64,000 nt of DNA, taken from positions 124,001 to 188,000 of the forward strand of contig NZ_JBNYXW010000005.1 in assembly GCF_051380875.1 (NCBI RefSeq). Reading direction: 5' to 3'. Below, one piece after another: positions 1 through 7,733 of the stretch. The notes beneath the pieces are model-generated. The model was given only the letters and a program-made list of their open reading frames with translations. It was not told where the DNA came from and did not search any database. Origin of the DNA: Janthinobacterium sp051380875. Its GTDB lineage: Bacteria; Pseudomonadota; Gammaproteobacteria; Burkholderiales; Burkholderiaceae_D. Each line of letters begins with the position of its first letter. Position 1 is the stretch's first letter. A program made the position numbers and the translations under genes.

Positions 1-491
1 GCGCCGCTGGCGGGGCCGCCCGTGTAGCTGCCCGTGCCACCCGTGACGGCGCTGCGCTCGGCCGCAGCAACCACGGTGACGCCGCTCATGACGGCCACGC
101 CGCGGCTGTCCGCGGTGCTGCCAGCGTTGGCACTGGCGGGGATTTTTTGCAGCAGGTAGCCGCCATTCGGCTGCGGCACGGCTTGCAGGCCACTGCCTGC
201 CAGCAGCGAGCGGAAGCCATCTTGCAAGCCATAGCTGCCTTGCAGGCCGGCGCTGCGCAAGCCTTGTGTGGCATTGCTGGAGAACGACAGCAGGATGGCG
301 CTGTCGCTGCCGAAGCGCGTCAGCACGTCGCCCAGTGAACCGGCGGGTATGCTGTAGACGCGTACTTTCTGGGTTTGTACTTGTGCCGAAGCGGCTGGCA
401 GTGCCAGCGCCAGGCCTGCGCCTATGCCGATGTGAGCCAGGGAGCAGGCGAGGACGCTGCGTTTGATGAAACGGAGAGGAGCGTGAGGCAT
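1..491 (-). CDS. TonB-dependent siderophore receptor, FecA type (partial, C-terminus outside window)
   Basis: The reading frame opens at the ATG read from 491 downwards and runs off the window edge without a stop, so only about 163 residues are visible. They begin with a signal peptide (basic start, hydrophobic stretch, cleavage near ASA-QVQT around residue 36). A secretin/TonB short N-terminal (STN) domain follows (about residues 42-117, starting VRVYSIPAGSLGDVL), the periplasmic signalling domain of FecA-like receptors. The plug and barrel lie beyond the window. An STN domain implies transcriptional signalling through a FecR partner, and the sigma/anti-sigma hybrid at 587-1903 lies directly upstream in the same direction, 95 nt away. 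Family assignment is firm; the transported siderophore cannot be told. Confidence 0.88.
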   Translation of the reverse strand, partial: MPHAPLRFIKRSVLACSLAHIGIGAGLALALPAASAQVQTQKVRVYSIPAGSLGDVLTRFGSDSAILLSFSSNATQGLRSAGLQGSYGLQDGFRSLLAGSGLQAVPQPNGGYLLQKIPASANAGSTADSRGVAVMSGVTVVAAAERSAVTGGTGSYTGGPASG

Positions 492-586
492 GGGATAAAA
501 CCTTTCGTGGATGCGCAAGATGGAGACTGCCTATCTTCCAAGTCACGCGAGCACGGCGAAACAGCTCACTTTGCAGAAAATATTTT

Positions 587-1903
587 TCAGCTGGGCGCCA
601 ATTCGATCCGTACGACCTGATTGCCCCAGAAACGCGTGATGGTATTGCGCCGCAGCCGCAGGCTGGCGCTGACGGCGTCGAGGATGGCGCTGATGTCGGC
701 CAGCGGGTAGGAGCCGGAGACGCGCAAGCTGGCAATGGCGGGCGTACAGCCCAGCGGATGTTCGCTGTAGCGCGACAGCTCGGCGAGGAAATCGGCCAGG
801 CGCATGTCGCGCGCCACCAGCATGCCACCCAGCCAGGCGCCGCCATAGGGCGCCAGCGCCTGGCGGTGGAATCGCGTGCTGTCGAAGTGGGCGCCTTCGC
901 CTGGACGCAGCAGCAGGCGCTGATGGGCATCGTCGGCCAGCACGGCGACGGCGCCTTCGAGCACGCCGGCGCTGGCGTAGTCATCGTGCAGGCGCACCGT
1001 AAAGCGCGTGCCCAGCGCCTGCAGGCTGCCGAGTGGCGTGCTGACGAAGAATGGACGTTGTGCTGCATCCTTGCCGGTGGCGATGAAAATTTCACCGGCC
1101 AGCAGTTGAATGCGGCGCTGTTCGCTGGAGTAGTTGACATTCACGGCGCTGTCGGTGTTGAGCGTGAGTTGCGTGCCATCGCTCAGCGTCACCACGCGGC
1201 GCTGGTTGACGCCGGTGCGGTAGTCGGCCGTCCAGCTGCGCCATGGCGCATGGCGTTCGAACGCATACAGCGAGGCGCCGGAGGCTAGCAGCAGGCAGAG
1301 GGTTTTGACGGCGTGGCGGCGCGGCGCATTCGCCTGCACGCAGGCGCGCAGCAAGCTCGCGTGCATGGCGGGAGGCAGATGCTCGTGCTGCATCTGCAAC
1401 TGCTGCCACGCCTGCGTGGCGCTGCCGGCGCGCTGCAGATGGCGCTTGACGGTGGCCAGCGAGATGCCGAGCTGGCGCGCGATGTCTTCCTGCGGTAATT
1501 CTTCGAGCTGGCGCAGCAGGAAGGCCCGCTTGACGGGCGGTGGCAAGCCATCGAGCATGCGGTCAAGTTCAAACACGGTAGACAGCAGCAGCGCCCGTTC
1601 TTCGGGCGACGGCGCATGCAGGGGTGGCAGCTGCACCAGCACGTCCAGGTAGGCTTCTTCGAGTTTCTGGCGCCGGTAATGGTTGAACAGCACGCGTTGC
1701 GCCACGGTGGCGAGGAAGGCGCGCGGCTCGCGCGCGGCAACGGTGTCTTCGCGGTCAAGCAGGCGCACAAAGGTGTCATGCGCCACATCGGCCGCGCAGG
1801 CGGTGCTGCCCAGCTTCTTGCGCAGCCAGCCCTGCAGCCAGCCGTGGTGGTCGGCATACAGTGTCGCGATTTCCTGGCGTTGTAGCGGCTCTGCCAGCGG
1901 CAT
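587..1903 (-). CDS. Hybrid FecI-type ECF sigma factor fused to FecR-type anti-sigma factor
   Basis: One uninterrupted 438-residue protein joins two proteins that are normally separate. Residues about 10-80 are sigma region 2, and about 105-158 are sigma region 4 ending in an HTH (LGISLATVKRHL). Residues about 160-190 resemble only the end of the FecR cytoplasmic domain (QAWQQLQ). A membrane segment lies at about 197-213, then the FecR periplasmic domain (LSDGTQLTLNT, ALGTRFTV) and a short STN-like C-terminal region. The start at 1903 is chosen because AAAGGGGA lies just upstream; an upstream TTG at 1951 is in frame but has no ribosome site and would overlap the Fur box. IutY of Pseudomonas putida is a described sigma/anti-sigma hybrid of this kind. 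It probably drives the adjacent receptor gene under iron limitation. Confidence 0.88.
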   Translation of the reverse strand: MPLAEPLQRQEIATLYADHHGWLQGWLRKKLGSTACAADVAHDTFVRLLDREDTVAAREPRAFLATVAQRVLFNHYRRQKLEEAYLDVLVQLPPLHAPSPEERALLLSTVFELDRMLDGLPPPVKRAFLLRQLEELPQEDIARQLGISLATVKRHLQRAGSATQAWQQLQMQHEHLPPAMHASLLRACVQANAPRRHAVKTLCLLLASGASLYAFERHAPWRSWTADYRTGVNQRRVVTLSDGTQLTLNTDSAVNVNYSSEQRRIQLLAGEIFIATGKDAAQRPFFVSTPLGSLQALGTRFTVRLHDDYASAGVLEGAVAVLADDAHQRLLLRPGEGAHFDSTRFHRQALAPYGGAWLGGMLVARDMRLADFLAELSRYSEHPLGCTPAIASLRVSGSYPLADISAILDAVSASLRLRRNTITRFWGNQVVRIELAPS

Positions 1904-1954
1904 CGCGTCCCCTTTGCATGGCCGGCCCGGCTGGATCGACAGATTAAACAATAA

Positions 1955-1969
1955 TAAGAATCATTCTCA
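1955..1969 (-). promoter_or_regulatory. Putative Fur box upstream of the sigma/anti-sigma hybrid
   Basis: Read on the minus strand the site is TGAGAATGATTCTTA. It matches the 7-1-7 Fur consensus TGATAATGATTATCA at 12 of 15 positions and lies about 50 nt upstream of the chosen start codon. The location and the iron-uptake neighbours make Fur control likely. It was found by eye and not scored against a matrix. Confidence 0.7.
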
Positions 1970-2060
1970 CTTATTGTAGCAAGCGGGGCAGGCTGCTGTA
2001 AATGACGGGGAGGCGGGGGTGTGGTTTTTTGGTTTCGTGCTTTTGCGGTAAAAGTCTCGG

Positions 2061-2176
2061 CGCTTGGCAAAACCGTAGCGAGCGGATGCGCGGCGTGGCC
2101 GAGAAGCGCAGCTGTACTAAAGTACAGCGAGCATCGCCGGCCGCGCCCCGCGACGCGCAGTAGGTTTGGCCAAGCG
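2061..2176 (-). repeat. Dispersed structured 3'-UTR element, copy 1
   Basis: This 116-nt element begins 3 nt after the ybdK stop codon, in ybdK sense. Its ends are complementary (CTTGGCCAAACC and GGTTTTGCCAAG, one mismatch). The centre carries a hairpin GCTGTACT-AA-AGTACAGC at 2111-2128. Blocks shared with the copy at 21411-21530, in sense orientation, are CTACTGCGCG, GGCCGGCGATGCTC, GCGCTTCTCGGCCAC and CGCTCGCTACG. See the findings for the comparison. Confidence 0.8.
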
Positions 2177-2179
2177 TCC

Positions 2180-3310
2180 TCAGTAATTCATGGGCTCACC
2201 GCGAAAACAGCGGATGGCCGAATCGACCATGCCTTCGGCGCTGCCCTGCAGGCTATGCTGCTTGCGCAGGTATTGCGCGTCGCTCCACTGCTTGGCCACG
2301 TCCGACAGGTGCTTCAGGGCCTGCGTGCTACCCAGCGCCTCGGCATGCGGTTCCATCTTGCGCAGGGTGGTCATGATGTCTTCGCGCAGCGACATCGTTT
2401 CGTAGGTTTTCGGATGCGTGATGGCGCCATCGAGGCCGAAGCGGCAGGCCTGGAAGCGGTTGTAGTTGTACACGAGGTAATCGTCTTCCACGGGAGGTGC
2501 TTCTTTCTGTTCCAGCAGATAGCGGCACAGCGCCTGCAGATAGGCGGCCAGCGCGGCGGCCCGTTCCACCGTCAGCGGCGTGTCGCACACGCGCAGCTCG
2601 ATGGTGCCAAATTCCGGCTTGGGCCGGATATCCCAGTAAAAGTCCTTCATGCTGCGGATGATGCCCGTGTTCTCCATCTTGGCAAAATACTCGTTGGAGA
2701 ACTGTTCCCAGCTCAGGGTGAACGGTGCGCGTCCGCTCATGGGAAAGGCGAACACGGAATTGAGGCGCGCCGAATCGAACAGCGTGTCGCGCCCTTGCAC
2801 ATACGGCGAGGAAGCCGACAGGGCGATGAAGTGGGGGATGTAGCGGTTCAGCGAGTGCAGCAGGAACATGGCGTCGTCGCCCGAGGCGCAGCCGATGTGC
2901 ACGTGCTGGCCGAAGATGGTGAACTGCTTGGCCAGGTAGCCGTACAGTTCCGAGATTTCCTGGAAGCGGGGCTTGGAAAAGATCTTTTGTGACGACCATT
3001 GCTGGAATGGGTGCGTGCCGCCGCCCGCGATGCCGATATTGAGCTTGTCGCCTGCCGTCACCAGGGTGTCGCGGATTTCCTGCAGTTGCGCCAGCAGGGG
3101 GCCGTGATGCGTGTGCACGCTCGAGTTGATCTCGATCATGCTCTCGGTGATTTCCGGCGTGACGTTGCCGGGGAAGGGCCTTTTGCCCAGCAAATGCAGC
3201 AGGTCGGGACTGGCGGCTGTCAGGTCATAGTCCGACAGGTTCACCAGTTGCAGTTCGAGTTCGACGCCAAAAGTCAGCGCGGCCGATTGGCCAAAGGGTT
3301 CCAGCGGCAT
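2180..3310 (-). CDS. ybdK: YbdK-family carboxylate-amine ligase (GCS2 family)
   Basis: The protein has 376 residues, close to the roughly 370 of Escherichia coli YbdK. The N-terminal FGVELELQ motif carries acidic residues typical of the glutamine-synthetase-like ATP-grasp fold of the GCS2 family. Other family blocks are EITESMIEIN, HPFQQW, GQHVHIG and the C-terminal FGTIELRVCD. YbdK shows weak gamma-glutamylcysteine ligase activity in vitro, so the biological substrate is unknown. The start codon follows the stop of the antiporter gene with no gap, and its AGGAG lies inside the end of that gene, so the two genes are translationally linked. The stop is followed 3 nt later by the dispersed element at 2061-2176. 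Confidence 0.93.
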   Translation of the reverse strand: MPLEPFGQSAALTFGVELELQLVNLSDYDLTAASPDLLHLLGKRPFPGNVTPEITESMIEINSSVHTHHGPLLAQLQEIRDTLVTAGDKLNIGIAGGGTHPFQQWSSQKIFSKPRFQEISELYGYLAKQFTIFGQHVHIGCASGDDAMFLLHSLNRYIPHFIALSASSPYVQGRDTLFDSARLNSVFAFPMSGRAPFTLSWEQFSNEYFAKMENTGIIRSMKDFYWDIRPKPEFGTIELRVCDTPLTVERAAALAAYLQALCRYLLEQKEAPPVEDDYLVYNYNRFQACRFGLDGAITHPKTYETMSLREDIMTTLRKMEPHAEALGSTQALKHLSDVAKQWSDAQYLRKQHSLQGSAEGMVDSAIRCFRGEPMNY

Positions 3311-4498
3311 TTAGCGCTCCTTGATTTCGTGGGTTTCTTTTGCCAGCATCAGCACGCGCTGTACCAGCACGGGGCCAACCAGTTCCAGGCCCAGGGTGAC
3401 GGCAGCCAGGGCGTTCAATTCGTCGTCGAAGTTCACGCCGTGCTGGCGCGCGTGTTCCAGCAGCAGGATGATGAAGACGGAAACGGGCGTCAGGGCCACG
3501 CCCGTCAGCACGCCCTTGCGCCAGGAAATGCCGCTGACATGCGAAAACGCAGCCACGCCGACAACTTTCGTCAGCAAGCGTCCGCCAACGACGGCCAGGG
3601 CCAGGCCCGCGCCGGCCGTCACGCTGCCCCATTCCAGGGTCGAGGCGGCATACACGAACAGCAGTACCGTCAACAGCTCGCCCAGCGCGCCGAAATTGCG
3701 CTGCGCCTGGCTGAAGGCGACGCGCCGATGGCGGGCCACCAGGCCGAAGGTGAGGGTGGCCAAGAGCGGCGACAGGCTGGTGGTGTAGGTCAGGGCGACC
3801 AGCAGCATCACCGACAGGGCGAAAGCCACGGTGGCATCCTGCGCCATGTTGCCCAGGCGGCGCAGCATGGCTGGCACGACGATGCCGAAGACGGTGCCAG
3901 CGGCCACGGAGGCGGCCAGCACGGCGGCGCTGCTGCTAGTCGCTTCGATCATGTCGGTGGAACTCTGGAACATCCAGAAACCGATGATGATGTTAAACGT
4001 GAAGACGGCCAGCACGCAGTTGAGCGCTGTCAGATGGACGATGCGTTCCGTGACCTGGCCCGAACTGCGTTCCTCGTTAATCACGCGCATGATGGTGGCC
4101 GGCGAGGTGGACATGGCCAGGGACGCCAGCAGCAGCGCCGTCATCGGTGTGGTGCCAAATTCGATGCCGATGAAGTAGACGACGGTAAAGGTCAGCAAGG
4201 ACTCGACCAGGCCCGTGACGGCGATCCACGGGTTGTTCTTGAGCCAGCGAAGATTGATGCGGTAGCCGACCTCGAACAGGATCAGGCCGAAGGCGACGTC
4301 GGCCAGCACCAACATGGGGCCGGCGTCAGTTTGCGGCAAGACGCCCACTTGCGTCTGCGCCAGGATGAAACCGATCACGCCATAAAAGCTGATGCGCGGC
4401 AGGCCCGTCCAGCGGTGGCCAAATTCGCCGACGACCCAGGCCAGGGTAATGGCGAACGGCCAGGACAGGTCTGCGGCGATCGAGAGGAGACTTTGCAT
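3311..4498 (-). CDS. Cation:proton antiporter (Na+/H+ exchanger domain)
   Basis: About 395 residues form roughly 12 hydrophobic segments with the layout of the CPA-type sodium/proton exchanger domain (for example FILAQTQVGVL, ILFEVGYRINLRWL and a C-terminal LGLELVGPVLV). It is expected in the inner membrane, exchanging Na+ or K+ for protons. Two in-frame ATGs stand at 4504 and 4498; AAAGGA directly precedes the first and is spaced 6 nt from the second, so 4498 is preferred. The coding stretch could extend upstream to 4768, but that part looks non-coding and hydrophilic. It is immediately followed by ybdK in the same transcript. There is no C-terminal TrkA domain. The ion is not predictable. 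Confidence 0.85.
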   Translation of the reverse strand: MQSLLSIAADLSWPFAITLAWVVGEFGHRWTGLPRISFYGVIGFILAQTQVGVLPQTDAGPMLVLADVAFGLILFEVGYRINLRWLKNNPWIAVTGLVESLLTFTVVYFIGIEFGTTPMTALLLASLAMSTSPATIMRVINEERSSGQVTERIVHLTALNCVLAVFTFNIIIGFWMFQSSTDMIEATSSSAAVLAASVAAGTVFGIVVPAMLRRLGNMAQDATVAFALSVMLLVALTYTTSLSPLLATLTFGLVARHRRVAFSQAQRNFGALGELLTVLLFVYAASTLEWGSVTAGAGLALAVVGGRLLTKVVGVAAFSHVSGISWRKGVLTGVALTPVSVFIILLLEHARQHGVNFDDELNALAAVTLGLELVGPVLVQRVLMLAKETHEIKER

Positions 4499-4807
4499 GC
4501 TCATTCCTTTGAAATATCGCTGGCACCGGCCGGCAGCAGGGGAACTGGCGCGGCAACAGCATGGTGCAGCTATGGTGCATTGTTTGCGCAGGCCGCGATG
4601 CGCCGATTCTACCGGAGCAGAAGGCGCGCACGATGTGCGCAATCGAACAGTGTCACGGCCATGGCGGCCGTGCACAAGATGCAGCAGGGCGGCAGAAGCC
4701 TGTATCGATGGCGCGCCGCCCGCAGCGGAGATGCTCCGCATGGTCATTCTAAACGCAGTGTACGACATGGCGGCGGCATGCCGCCATGGACTTTTTGTTG
4801 CGCGTCT
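4499..4807. other. Gene-free stretch: antiporter promoter region and a palindromic hairpin
   Basis: These 309 bases separate the antiporter start from the stop of the VWA gene, both on the minus strand. The only clear structure is a perfect 9-bp palindromic hairpin, CATGGCGGC-GGCAT-GCCGCCATG, at 4766-4788, about 20 nt beyond the VWA stop. On the plus strand it is followed by a run of five T; on the minus strand, where the upstream gene is transcribed, it lacks a T run. It could still end the VWA transcript. No coding frame was convincing. Confidence 0.6.
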
Positions 4808-5977
4808 TTACTTACTGAGCAAACGCATGCCTCGTTCCAGTCCGTCGATCGACAGCGGGAACATGCGCTCGTTCAACAATTGGCGCATCACGCCGATGGA
4901 CTGGCGGTACTGCCACAAGGCTTCGGACTCAGGATTGAGCCAGATGAATTTCGGGAAGGCGCTGGTAAATCGCGCCAGCCAGACCGAGCCTGCTTCCTCG
5001 TTGTTGTATTCGACGGAGCCACCCGGCTGCAGAATTTCGTAGGGGCTCATGGTGGCGTCGCCGACGAAAATGAGCTTGGTGTCGGACGGGTATTTACGCA
5101 GCACGTCCCAGGTGGGAAAACGCTCGGCATGGCGGCGCCGGTTGTTCTTCCACAGGGTGTCGTAGACGCAGTTATGGAAGTAAAAGAACTCCATGTTCTT
5201 GAATTCCGTCTTCGCCGCCGAAAACAGTTCTTCCGTGCGTTCGATATGCTCGTCCATGCTGCCGCCCACGTCGAACAGCATCAGCACCTTGATGCGGTTC
5301 TTGCGCTCGGGGCGCATCCTGATGTCGAGGTAGCCCGCGTTATTTGCCGTGGCGGCGATGGTGGCATCTAACGCCAGTTCATCTTCCGCGCCTTCGCGCG
5401 CGAACTTGCGCAGACGGCGCAACGCCACCTTCAGGTTGCGCGTGCCCAGCTCGCGTTCGCCGTCGTAGTCCTTGTAGCTGCGCGCTTCCCACACTTTCAC
5501 CGCCGTGCGGTTGCCGCCCTTGCCGCCGATGCGGATGCCTTCCGGATTCGTGCCGCCATTGCCGAACGGCGAAGTGCCGCCGGTGCCGATCCACTTGCTG
5601 CCGCCCTCGTGGCGTTCCTTCTGTTCCTTCAGCAGTTCGTTCAGGCGGTCCATCAGCTTGTCGTAGCCGAATTTTTCCAGTTGCGCCTTTTGTTCGTCGG
5701 ACAGTTCGCGCTGCATGCGCTTGAGCAGCCAGTCGAGTGGAATCGCTGCATTCGTCTCGAAGGACGCATTGACGCCCTTGAAGTATTGCGCGAAGGCGCG
5801 GTCGAACTTGTCGAAATGCGCTTCATCCTTGACCAGGGTCAGGCGCGACAGATAGTAAAAATCGTCCATCGAGGCGCCGATGACGTTCTTTTGCAGCGCT
5901 TCAAGCAGGGTCAGAAATTCCTTGATCGAGACGGGAATCTTTGCATCCTTGAGGTTGAAGAAGAAATCGATCAGCAT
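4808..5977 (-). CDS. VWA-domain protein of the CoxE/MoxR-partner type
   Basis: The protein has 389 residues. The C-terminal half is a von Willebrand A domain whose metal-ion-dependent adhesion motif DVGGS sits at residues 236-240 (VLMLFDVGGSMDEH). The N-terminal region (LIDFFFNLKDAKIPVS) is typical of CoxE-like VWA proteins encoded beside MoxR ATPases. The middle contains a Gly-rich stretch (about 125-160). Its start at 5977 is preceded by GGAGAAG and overlaps the stop of the GNAT gene by 7 nt, so it is the third gene of a moxR-GNAT-VWA operon. MoxR/VWA pairs act as chaperones in assembly or activation of metalloenzymes or other complexes; the client here is unknown. An upstream in-frame extension exists but lacks a ribosome site. 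Confidence 0.87.
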   Translation of the reverse strand: MLIDFFFNLKDAKIPVSIKEFLTLLEALQKNVIGASMDDFYYLSRLTLVKDEAHFDKFDRAFAQYFKGVNASFETNAAIPLDWLLKRMQRELSDEQKAQLEKFGYDKLMDRLNELLKEQKERHEGGSKWIGTGGTSPFGNGGTNPEGIRIGGKGGNRTAVKVWEARSYKDYDGERELGTRNLKVALRRLRKFAREGAEDELALDATIAATANNAGYLDIRMRPERKNRIKVLMLFDVGGSMDEHIERTEELFSAAKTEFKNMEFFYFHNCVYDTLWKNNRRRHAERFPTWDVLRKYPSDTKLIFVGDATMSPYEILQPGGSVEYNNEEAGSVWLARFTSAFPKFIWLNPESEALWQYRQSIGVMRQLLNERMFPLSIDGLERGMRLLSK

Positions 5978-6621
5978 GGGGCTTCTCCGCCGCATATGGG
6001 CAGTGCCGCGAAGGGGAGCTGCGTGGGGCGCTGCGCCAGCTTGTAGCGCAAATGGGCGGCGGTTTCGGGCCATTCACCGCGCGTGATGCTGTACATGACC
6101 GTGTCGCGCACGGTGCCGTCGCGGCGCAGCGCGTGGTGCCGCAGCACGCCATCCTTCTTTGCACCCAGGCGTTCGATGGCCGCCTGCGAGGCGTGGTTGA
6201 AATTGTCGGTGCGAAAACCCACCAGTGCGCAGTCGAGAGTGTCGAAGGCGTGCTCCAGTAACAGCAGTTTGCAGGTGGTGTTGACGTGGCTGCGCTGGCA
6301 GCGTTTGGCATACCAGGTGTAGCCGATTTCCAGGCGTTTGACTTCGGGCAGCACGTCGTGGTAGCTGGTGGTGCCGATCACGTCGCCGCTGGCCATGTCG
6401 ATGACGGCAAAGGCGAAGCGCGAGGGGCGCATCTCGATGCCCTTGAAGATGTACTGGTCGACCTGGTCAGGCTCGGGCACGGAGGTGACGCGCAGTTTCC
6501 ATAGTTCGCCATCCATGGCCGCTGCGCGCAAGCCCTGCGCGTGGTGCGGCGCCAGCGCTTCGAGGCGGATCCCATGCAGCTCAAGGGGGACGAAGACGTT
6601 GTCCGTGCTGATGTCTTTCAC
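5971..6621 (-). CDS. GNAT-family N-acetyltransferase (RimJ/RimL-like)
   Basis: The 216-residue protein shows the GNAT pattern: FAFAVIDMASGDVIGTTSY (beta strands 2-4), an EIGYTWYAKRCQRS segment standing for the acetyl-CoA loop region, and the C-terminal NFNHASQAAIERLGAKKDGV block typical of ribosomal-protein-Ser/Ala type acetyltransferases. Its substrate is not predictable. It is sandwiched between a MoxR ATPase gene (9 nt upstream) and a VWA gene (7-nt overlap downstream), all in one direction, so it is translationally coupled to the VWA gene and may act on that system. Confidence 0.87.
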   Translation of the reverse strand: MKDISTDNVFVPLELHGIRLEALAPHHAQGLRAAAMDGELWKLRVTSVPEPDQVDQYIFKGIEMRPSRFAFAVIDMASGDVIGTTSYHDVLPEVKRLEIGYTWYAKRCQRSHVNTTCKLLLLEHAFDTLDCALVGFRTDNFNHASQAAIERLGAKKDGVLRHHALRRDGTVRDTVMYSITRGEWPETAAHLRYKLAQRPTQLPFAALPICGGEAPC

Positions 6622-6630
6622 CGGCGCTCC

Positions 6631-7500
6631 TTAGCGGTTGGTACGCGACATGAACATCAGGCGCTCGAACAGGTGCACATCCTGTTCGTTTTTCAGCAGC
6701 GCGCCGTGCAGCGGCGGCACGACAGCTTTATTATCTTTGCTGCGCAGCGCGTCGGCAGGGATGTCTTCGGCCAGCAGGAGTTTGAGCCAGTCGAGAAATT
6801 CCGACGTCGACGGTTTTTTCTTCAAGCCCGGCACGTCGCGCACGTCATAGAAGGTTTGCAGCGCCTGCGCCAGCAATTCCTGTTTCAGGTGCGGGTAGTG
6901 GACGGCGACGATCTGCTCCATCGTGTCCTTGTCCGGGAATTTGATGTAATGGAAGAAGCAGCGGCGCAGGAAAGCGTCCGGCAATTCCTTCTCGTTGTTC
7001 GAGGTGATGATGACCAGCGGACGGTGGCGCGCCGTGACCATTTCGCGCGTTTCGTAGACATAGAATTCCATGCGGTCCAGCTCGCGCAGCAAGTCGTTCG
7101 GGAACTCGATGTCGGCCTTGTCGATTTCATCGATCAGCAGCACCACCGGCTCGGGCGCCGTAAACGCTTGCCACAGCACGCCCTTGACGATGTAGTTCTG
7201 GATTTCGCGCACGCGTTCGTCGCCCAGCTGCGAATCGCGCAGGCGCGAGACGGCATCGTATTCATACAGCCCCTGCTGCGCCTTGGTGGTCGATTTGATA
7301 TGCCATTGCATCAGCGGCATGTTCAGCGCCGCCGCCACTTCTTCGGCCAGCATGGTCTTGCCGGTGCCAGGCTCGCCTTTGATCAGCAGGGGGCGCTGCA
7401 AGGTCAGCGCCGCATTCACGGCCAGTTTCAGGTCGGCGGTGGCGACATAGCTGTCGGAACCTTCGAAGCGTTGGCCTTGCTGGGGGTGCTGTGCTTGCAT
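6631..7500 (-). CDS. MoxR-family AAA+ ATPase
   Basis: The 289-residue protein has Walker A GEPGTGKT at residues 42-49, Walker B LLIDEID at about 121-127, sensor 1 (VIITSNNEKELPDAFLRRC) and the MoxR family layout. It is expected to be a cytoplasmic ATP-driven chaperone acting with the VWA protein encoded downstream. The start at 7500 gives the usual family N-terminus (MQAQHPQQGQRFEGSDSY); a longer frame up to 7638 runs through what looks like promoter sequence. It is the first gene of the operon and is divergent from the cytochrome c genes at 7734. Confidence 0.92.
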   Translation of the reverse strand: MQAQHPQQGQRFEGSDSYVATADLKLAVNAALTLQRPLLIKGEPGTGKTMLAEEVAAALNMPLMQWHIKSTTKAQQGLYEYDAVSRLRDSQLGDERVREIQNYIVKGVLWQAFTAPEPVVLLIDEIDKADIEFPNDLLRELDRMEFYVYETREMVTARHRPLVIITSNNEKELPDAFLRRCFFHYIKFPDKDTMEQIVAVHYPHLKQELLAQALQTFYDVRDVPGLKKKPSTSEFLDWLKLLLAEDIPADALRSKDNKAVVPPLHGALLKNEQDVHLFERLMFMSRTNR

Positions 7501-7646
7501 GAGCGGTCTGCCAAAGTAGGTAAAGGGTGAGTATAAACAGAACTGTGGCACACTGCCACGCAGGCAGTCTGTGCCCGCTCGCCTACAATGCGGGTTTTGT
7601 AGGTGGACTTGCAAGAATATCTTAGTTAGAATCGGCAAGCAGAAGA

Positions 7647-7672
7647 TTAATTGTCAACCTTAATTATCAACA
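7647..7672. repeat. Tandem 13-bp direct repeat in the divergent moxR/cytochrome promoter region
   Basis: Two adjacent copies, TTAATTGTCAACC and TTAATTATCAACA, lie about 62 nt upstream of the first cytochrome c start. They agree at 11 of 13 positions. They could be an operator or simply A+T-rich promoter sequence; no known factor was matched. Confidence 0.4.
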
Positions 7673-7733
7673 CATAAGATCAATAAAAACCAGCTCTGGC
7701 GTTTCTCCGATTACCTTTGTTCACTTTGCCACT

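Noticed and set aside
587..1903. Frameshift or sequencing error joining fecI and fecR
   Set aside because: The frame is continuous without a stop or frame change and similarity on both sides of the junction is in the same frame. A deletion fusion remains possible, but no error is visible.
2999..5371. A 790-codon plus-strand open frame
   Set aside because: It runs opposite the antiporter, ybdK and VWA genes, all with clear motifs, and its His/Gln/Arg-rich translation is typical of an antisense shadow.
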